Part shown: one piece after another, positions 58,405 to 64,000 of the stretch
Numbering within the stretch: position 1 is the stretch's first letter
How the letters are laid out: every line of letters begins with the position of its first letter
Assembly (NCBI RefSeq): GCF_963583255.1
Contig: NC_084813.1
Coordinates: 22,252,002-22,316,001 of the forward strand
Direction: 5' to 3'
Source: Pyrus communis
Lineage: Eukaryota > Streptophyta > Magnoliopsida > Rosales > Rosaceae
DNA length: 64,000 nt
Program-made: the position numbers and the translations under genes
The notes under the pieces: generated by a model
The model's database searches: none
The model's input: only the letters and a program-made list of their open reading frames with translations
Told to the model about the DNA's origin: nothing

Positions 58405-58800
58405 ACTCACCTACTTCAACCTTTTGGTCAATGTATCTCCTTGCTTCATAATCCTAGAGAAGATCAAGTAAAGGTGGATTTAAATACTTGGTTTATGCTA
58501 GAGTCTTGCTCTCATAGGCCTTTACAGTGGTACAGCTGGTAACTTTGGTGCAAAAAGATTGCATCTTACAACATTAGAAGAGCAGGAAACTTAAAAATGG
58601 ATATATTCGAGGGTCGTACATATCTAGTATATAGACTCGACCTGTTCATGCAAAACAGTTATTGGAATTCCAGAAGAGGGTCAAGTTAAATATTCAAATC
58701 CCTATGAGGACTGAGAAGTACCTTACTTTCATTGGCAAAATCCGTCTCATGACTGTTTCCTTGATGTGCATCAAGATCAATAATCATCACTCTATAAGCA
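58405..58800 (-). pseudogene. class IV histone deacetylase (HDA2-like) fragment
   Basis: On the minus strand VMIIDLDAHQGNSHETDFA (58800-58745) matches the zinc-binding DLDxHQGNGHE block, with the second Gly changed to Ser. VYILDMYDPRIYPF (about 58650-58608) and DYEARRYIDQKVEVG (about 58455-58410) follow in order, separated by intron-like DNA. These fit the plant HDA2/HDAC11 family, which removes acetyl groups from proteins. The N-terminal half and the rest of the active site are absent. Confidence 0.8.
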
Positions 58801-58809
58801 TATAATGAA

Positions 58810-60234
58810 CGATCACATCCATACAGTTTTTTTTTGGTTTTTTAACATTATAATTAACATTTCAAAACCTCACAATAATGAAACTATCACACATGCGGTC
58901 AAATAGTTAGTATAACTTGACGTACTTAGTAGCTCAAAGGTAAAGTGTATGCAAAGATTAATAAATCAACATCCGCAGCACACCAAAAGCTGCCCAACAG
59001 AAAATAAAACAAAATTATGATAAAAAAAAAAAAAAAAAACACTCTGTTAACATCTGCATAGATAACAAATACGATAAAAGCTCTAAAAAATTTCAATCAA
59101 AAGTTTAAGACTTTAACTCACAGATTCGCTGGGCAAAAAAAAAGTCCATCATTGCATTCTCATACAAAAGAATTCTTTAAATACTGATTTCGTGCAATCC
59201 AATAGCTAAATGTTAAAATCAGAAAATTTTCTTTAACCCAGATTTTTAAAATTAAAATTATAAAAATTTGAACAAAAAAAAAAAAAAAGAGAACCCAAAA
59301 CAAATATGTCGGAGAACTCACCAGGAAACTCGAGCTTTCATGGGTTTGAAATTTCTTCAAATGCAGCCAAGTTTTGCTGGGTATAAAATTTCTTCGAATC
59401 AAACGGGATTCAGTTTGGATTTTCCCAAGAATTCATCAAATCAAACAACAAAAAAATTAAGTGCAGCAAACATAGTGCAGAATTTGTCGAAAGCAACAGA
59501 TCCAACATTCATGCAAAAGCAAATACGATCATGAATTGAAAAAAAGGTGAGAGAGAGAGAGAAAGAGAGACGAACCTTGAGTTTTCTGGCAGATTGTGAA
59601 GTCTGAAGAGAACCCAGGTCCAACATTGTGAAGTCTGAGAGAACCCATAATTTGAATACCGAAATCTTGCGTTTTTTGGCAGATTTTTCCATCGCTGATT
59701 TCAATAACCCCAAATCAATTTAAAAAAAAAAAGTAAATAGATTTAAATTCGAAATTGGGCATAATAATTGAAAAATAGGACCAAAATTTCAAATTACTTG
59801 CCTTAAGTAGAGAGCATTTTACAAAACGAACTCTTTCAAGACCCAGCCTTCTAGCAGCTAAGGCCTGATGGTGACGGTGCGAGAGAGAGAGTTTGAGAAG
59901 CTGCGATCTAATCTTTAATCTTTTGGATTTAGATGAGAGAGAGCGGAATGACGCAGAAGAGTCGAGAACAGCTACCTTCAGGCTTCAACGATGATGGACG
60001 TGTGGGCAGCAAGGATAAAATCCTCTAAACAGAAACGCTGCCGATCATCTGGAAAGCATGTACTGAAAAGGCAGAGCCAAAACCCAAAAATCCAAAAACA
60101 AAAAACTCCAGAGACGGGGGGGAATGAGAGATGCGCATGCAGCAAGGACAAAACAGACTTCTTACTGTAGAAAATTGTGAACAGTGCTCACTCTCGCAGG
60201 ATGAACATTGGTTTTCTGCTAGGCTTTAGTATAT
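58810..60234. other. remaining part of the composite insertion
   Basis: No further gene piece recognised. Poly-A tracts lie at 59020-59038 and 59275-59288, and GA-rich stretches at 59550-59570 and 59880-59890. The minus frame at 59441-59713 has no known domain. Confidence 0.35.
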
Positions 60235-60239
60235 AGATA

Positions 60240-60345
60240 ATTTTATTGGTGCGACTAAGATGACAACAACTAAATGTTAGGATGTACTGCCATTTAACAT
60301 TTTGTGTCAATAAAATAAAAACATTAGAATAAAAATTTACATGTA
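60240..60345. repeat. fragment of the BAHD 5' flank, right of the composite insertion
   Basis: Matches 49845-49940 (ACAACTAAATGTTAGG, GTACTGCCATTTAACATTTT). It would have been continuous with 53925-53949 before the insertion, minus about 25 bp. Confidence 0.85.
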
Positions 60346-60939
60346 TTTTTATTATATTAGCATGCAATGTCAATATGACGATATACCGTGTCATATGAGA
60401 AATTTTTTTATGTGTCCGACATTCAGACAAGTATTTCACGTGTTATAAAATAAATCGAGAGATATTCAAAAATATATTATTTTATCTATTTGTATTATGG
60501 CATGTGAAAATATGCTTGAACACTTAGAAAAATCTCTCGTATCATATAAATATATCTTGACTTGAAAACCATAATGTGATTATTATGTTATTTAATTACT
60601 TGTCTTATTGGTGTTCGAATTTCTCATCTCACACAGAATGAGATTCTTTCGAGTTCCTATAAATTTCTCTTCACTTCTCTCATTTGATTTCATTCTCTCT
60701 TTTCATCTTCCAAACCTTGTAATCATTTTGAAGACTTATATTTTAAAATTTGTTTATATTTTGGATTGCAGGTTCTTCCTTGTCAAATCGGGACTTTGGT
60801 TTGTTTTTGTTCCTGGATCTTGTTGATTGCCTTGTTTTCGAAATACAGACACACATACTATGAATTCTTCTCTTGTTCTTAGCATTTATAGAGTAGTGTC
60901 GTTTTTTATTTTTTTTGTGTCAATAGTTAGGTGGGGTTG
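60346..60939. other. intergenic, no gene
   Basis: AT-rich; the short frame at 60608-60826 has no recognised domain. Confidence 0.4.
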
Positions 60940-61818
60940 TCTCTATATATAAAGTCAAGTGCCCCTTTTGGGATCACCTGCTTCATCAAAAAACTTTAGG
61001 ACAAAATGCCCTCCAAACAAAAACAATTTAAAAGCAATTCAAAATAATACAGGAGTATTTTCGTCATATGAACAGTGATAAACAATTTAAAAGCAATTTA
61101 ACAAAATGTTTATCACTGTAGAATGAATAATAAAAAAACTTTAGGGGTATTTTTGTCATATTAAAAAAAATGTTTTTAATATTTTACTATTCAGTCTACA
61201 GTGATAAACATTTTTTTTATTTTACTATTCAGTGTATAGTGTTAAACAGTTTTTTAATATTTAACTTTTTCCTGTACAGTTTATTTATTTATTTTAATTT
61301 TTTTAATAATTAGTACCTCATAATAGTATAGTAATAATGTGATTCAATCAATTATTTATTAAATATTATTTTCTCTATTTTTAAATACGTTCAAAATATT
61401 TTAAGAGACGTGTAGGGTTGGTTATAAAAAATGTATTTCGCATGTGCATAACACATAATTAATTCTTTTTGTATAATTTTTTTTTATATAAAAACATTTA
61501 AAACGTGTAAGTCCATCGTAGCATGCCGTGTTTTTTTTATTATTAATAATTAGTACCTCACAATGAGATAACAATAATGTGATTTAATCAGTTATTTATT
61601 AAATATTATTTTCTCTATTTTAAACACGTTCAAAATATCTTAAGAAGTGTGTAGTGCCAATTATAAAAAAATATTTTTCGCACACGCATAACGCATAATT
61701 AATTCTTTTTGTACAATTTTTTTTATATAAAAACATTTAAAATGTGTAAGTTCATCGTAGTACGCTGTAGTTTAAAAAATATCTTTTGCACGTGATTGAG
61801 CTCGTGCATGAAAGCTAG
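60940..61818 (+). mobile_element. Helitron-like non-autonomous element, about 0.88 kb
   Basis: The right end shows a hairpin GCACG TGATTGAGCT CGTGC followed by ATGAAAG and CTAG, with T next (61819), which fits the Helitron 3' rule (hairpin, CTRR, insertion before T). The left end is probably the TC of TCTCTATATATAAAG at 60940. It carries a 240 bp tandem repeat and no coding frame. The left boundary is less certain. Confidence 0.6.
61304..61770. repeat. two tandem copies of a 240 bp unit
   Basis: The unit starts AATAATTAGTACCTCA (61305 and 61545) and includes TTATTTATTAAATATTATTT and CATAATTAATTCTTTTTGTA. The copies differ by scattered substitutions, so the duplication is not recent. Confidence 0.9.
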
Positions 61819-61819
61819 T

Positions 61820-63240
61820 GAGTAGAAAAGGGAGCCTCGAATTTGGACGAGGATGGCCACAATAGTGCTAGATTTTCACTATAGCACTAGCCCTCCTTAA
61901 GTGGTGTTTGACAGCTGACTTTGTTTCATTTTATTTCTTTCACATATGCCCGAATGCAAACAAATTCATCACTCAACATCAGATGCACCTCAATCAGGTC
62001 ATCTAAGATTTTAGCCTAAAACTATTAAGCATCCAAACAAATATATGAACTCACATACGCAATGATTTGGAGAAAGGACATAAAAAAACTGGTTCTTCAC
62101 ATTCAAACCACTGCATATATGTATGTATCCTTATTTACATTTTACCTTGCTGTGTGGAGTGCAGTGTACACATTGTTCAAAAGTACGATTACTGTTACGG
62201 CCTTACTTGGACCGGATCTGTTTTATTGGATCGTATTTGTGTATTCTTGATTAACGTAGTTGTTTTAGGCACATAATATGTACTAAGGTTTTTCAAACAG
62301 GTGGTGATCAAGTACGCGAAAGATAGACCGATCCTGTTTTTGATCTTTCAGCCTGATGCTGCATTGCTGATGAGAAAATTGCAGATCACAAACCCTGTTA
62401 ATATTTGTAAAAGGTATCTTAAGAAATCCAGGGGCAGTGACCAAGAATAAACAGGCCAAACTTTGCATTATAACCTATGGACAATTAATGTAAGCCATCA
62501 ATTTGTTTGGTAAAAGCACTTTTCAGATCAGAAGTACTTATTCAGCTAATAATATGATCATAACCTTTGTCACCACCGTATGCTTCAAAGTTCAAAGAAC
62601 CAGTTACTAACTTCGTAAAGCAGCACAAACAACCCCAAAATCTCCAATCCAATCACACACAGAAAGCATCATTTGCACAACAAAAGCACATTCCAATCGA
62701 AATTATCAAGCACAAATCAACTACTTCCAAATTAATTCGAAGCTGTTGTGAAGAGCACCACCTAAAAGGCTAAAACCAAGCTCAAGTGAAAAACTGAGAA
62801 AAAATAGACCAAAAGTCTAATCTACAGAAACGTAAATTATTGCCATGGAAGATGCGGAAGGGAATCGAAACTTACCGGAGAGAGTGGAGAGTTCTGTAAA
62901 ACCCTGATTTTTGAGGAAGAAGGTGAAGGAGAGAATGGGAGCCAGAAGCAAGGACAGCCAGAGAGCAAACGGCACGAGACACAGAGCGATGGTTTTCTCG
63001 ATTACGTCGCTTGAAATTACACAAAAACCCTTAATAATGGATGTTAATGGGTTTTGTGGGTTATTCTAAAATGATCCCCTATTTAACGTATCTATTAACA
63101 ACACGACCCGATAAACATTTATCCAAATACTAATTTTAACGAGTAGATCGGATCGCATTAACGGGTCAAGTCTAAAATGCAATGTCTAATTATGGGTGGG
63201 GCAAGGAAAACATTTTCAAAAGACGGCCTAATATCCAGTT
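61820..63240. other. intergenic region, one unassigned exon-like frame
   Basis: At 63010-62868 the minus strand reads openly as IEKTIALCLVPFALWLSLLL and onwards, hydrophobic like a membrane segment, and ends at a consensus donor (TCTCCG/GTAAGTTT). No ATG at its start and no downstream exon could be assigned, so it could be a captured exon or an untranslated leader. Nothing else recognised. Confidence 0.35.
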
Positions 63241-63259
63241 TAAAAGAAAATTATCAGAC

Positions 63260-63440
63260 AGTCCGACATCGTATACAGTATACTCTGCCTTTAGAAAAGG
63301 GACAGGCTGTGGATCATGCTTTATGAATCCTCCAGAAAATTAGACTTGTTCTTTTTTCATTGCTTTTAGGCCGACCACATATTCAATCAACCATATGAAT
63401 TTCATTGTTGTGGAGAATTCTAGGGTGTGTAGAACGTTAA
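63260..63440. repeat. fourth partial copy of the BAHD 5' flank
   Basis: ACAGTATACTCTGCCTTTA, GACTTGTTCTTTTTTCATTG, GGCCGACCACATATTCAATC and GTGGAGAATTCTAG follow in the same order as at 49550-49750. The block is more diverged than the others and no acyltransferase coding sequence follows. Confidence 0.8.
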
Positions 63441-63749
63441 AGAGAGAGAGAGAGTTTCATGGGGAATGAAACCGTTAGAGAGAAAGAGGTGTTTCAATGG
63501 TTTTTTTTTTTTCACTTTCAAGGGGAGTGAGGGAGAATACTGTTTAAGTAAGGAAAAGGAAAGTAGTAATTTTTCGACGAAAAAAAAAAAAATGTAGCAA
63601 TTTCCCATGGATGTCCAAATTAATCTATCAAGTATCAACTTTTAATTTTATAGAAAAACAGATGGGCAGGAACGGTCTCGAGTTTTTGGGTGTTTAGTGC
63701 AAAATCTCAAAATGTGCTTTCTTTTTAATACGAAAAAATATGTTAAAAA

Positions 63750-64000
63750 AAATATTTAACGAGGGCTGGAACCTAGCTGGGGGCCTGGGCCCTCATGACC
63801 AAATTATATTACTTGAGAAAAATATATAACCAGGGGGGAGGACATAACACCTAAACCCCGACAATCAAAAGTACAATCATATACAACCACTCCTAGCAAA
63901 TCTCCTTCAAATTTCAACATTTAAGAAATTGTCTTCTGGCATTTTTTGAAGCAAAATCATCAATTATATCACCATACTCCAAGTCTTCAATCTCATCATT
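63750..64000 (-). pseudogene. C-terminal tail and 3' region of a hAT-type transposase (runs off the window)
   Basis: From the window edge the minus strand reads NDEIEDLEYGDIIDDFASKN, then ARRQF and a stop near 63925. This resembles the C-terminal end of plant hAT transposases (zinc finger MYM-type 1-like), just after the dimerisation domain. The following GGTCATGAGGGCCCAGGCCC is rich in the GGGCCC motif often seen beside such genes. Whether the rest is intact lies outside the window. Confidence 0.6.

Larger units (their letters stand above)
53950..60234. mobile_element. composite insertion, probably Helitron-related, carrying several host-gene pieces
   Basis: It splits a relic of the BAHD flank: CATCAGTGTGCACGTCATCACA ends at about 53949 and GGTGCGACTAAGATGACAAC resumes at about 60247. 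Two sub-elements can be made out. Each begins with a GC-rich hairpin-like motif (AGCCCGCGTTGCTGCAGG at 53970, GCCCGCGCGTTGCTGCGGG at 56068) and ends with TTTAGTATATA (56042 and 60225). The second contains a fragment resembling the Helitron Rep protein. The 5' TC after an A fits a Helitron, but no clean CTRR end with a hairpin was found, so the class remains uncertain. Confidence 0.5.

Overview
This window is nuclear DNA of a flowering plant. The genes are split by GT-AG introns, their products are plant proteins (an FLX-like protein, a type-2 tryptophan synthase beta chain, eIF1, a BAHD acyltransferase), and the space between them is packed with plant transposons. The general look suggests a woody eudicot, most likely Rosaceae (apple/pear/cherry group); that is an impression, not a proof. 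All gene models below were read by eye from splice signals and reading frames.

Gene-rich part, 1-25 kb. FLX-like gene (minus, 6.57-3.02 kb, a PIF/Harbinger-like element in its last intron); tryptophan synthase beta type 2 (minus, 11.09-8.55 kb); eIF1/SUI1 (plus, 15.37-16.57 kb); a broken DUF1262 gene (minus, 17.47-16.83 kb); archaeal-type phosphoglycerate mutase (minus, 20.13-17.92 kb); a broken ankyrin-PGG gene (plus, 23.36-24.86 kb). Between them are several terminal-repeat elements with readable target-site duplications. The leader and promoter of the phosphoglycerate mutase form one arm of a giant palindrome (20.4-22.0 kb).

Accessory part, 26-52 kb. An approximately 8.1 kb segment is tandemly duplicated. 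Unit 1 runs 26641-44038 and unit 2 runs 44040-52131, and the junction can be read to the base. The left breakpoint lies inside a solo LTR, the right one inside a BAHD acyltransferase coding sequence. Unit 1 later received an 8.9 kb Ty3/Gypsy-type LTR element (29702-38639) and a 334 bp TRIM element (40509-40842). Its BAHD copy has a premature stop and no 3' end, while unit 2 keeps an intact 474-residue BAHD gene (50835-52259). Both units also carry a citrate synthase pseudogene fragment, the first exon of a diflavin reductase, and a minisatellite.

Right part, 52-64 kb. No intact gene was found. Partial copies of the BAHD 5' flank recur at 53.2, 60.2 and 63.3 kb, suggesting an older, larger BAHD cluster. 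One of them is split by a 6.3 kb composite insertion (about 53.95-60.23 kb), probably Helitron-related, holding broken pieces of a receptor-like kinase, a vicilin-like seed storage protein and a class IV histone deacetylase. A second Helitron-like element lies at 60.9-61.8 kb, and the tail of a hAT transposase runs off the right edge.

The intact genes are unrelated housekeeping or specialised-metabolism genes and do not form a pathway. The interest lies in the duplication history and the captured gene pieces.
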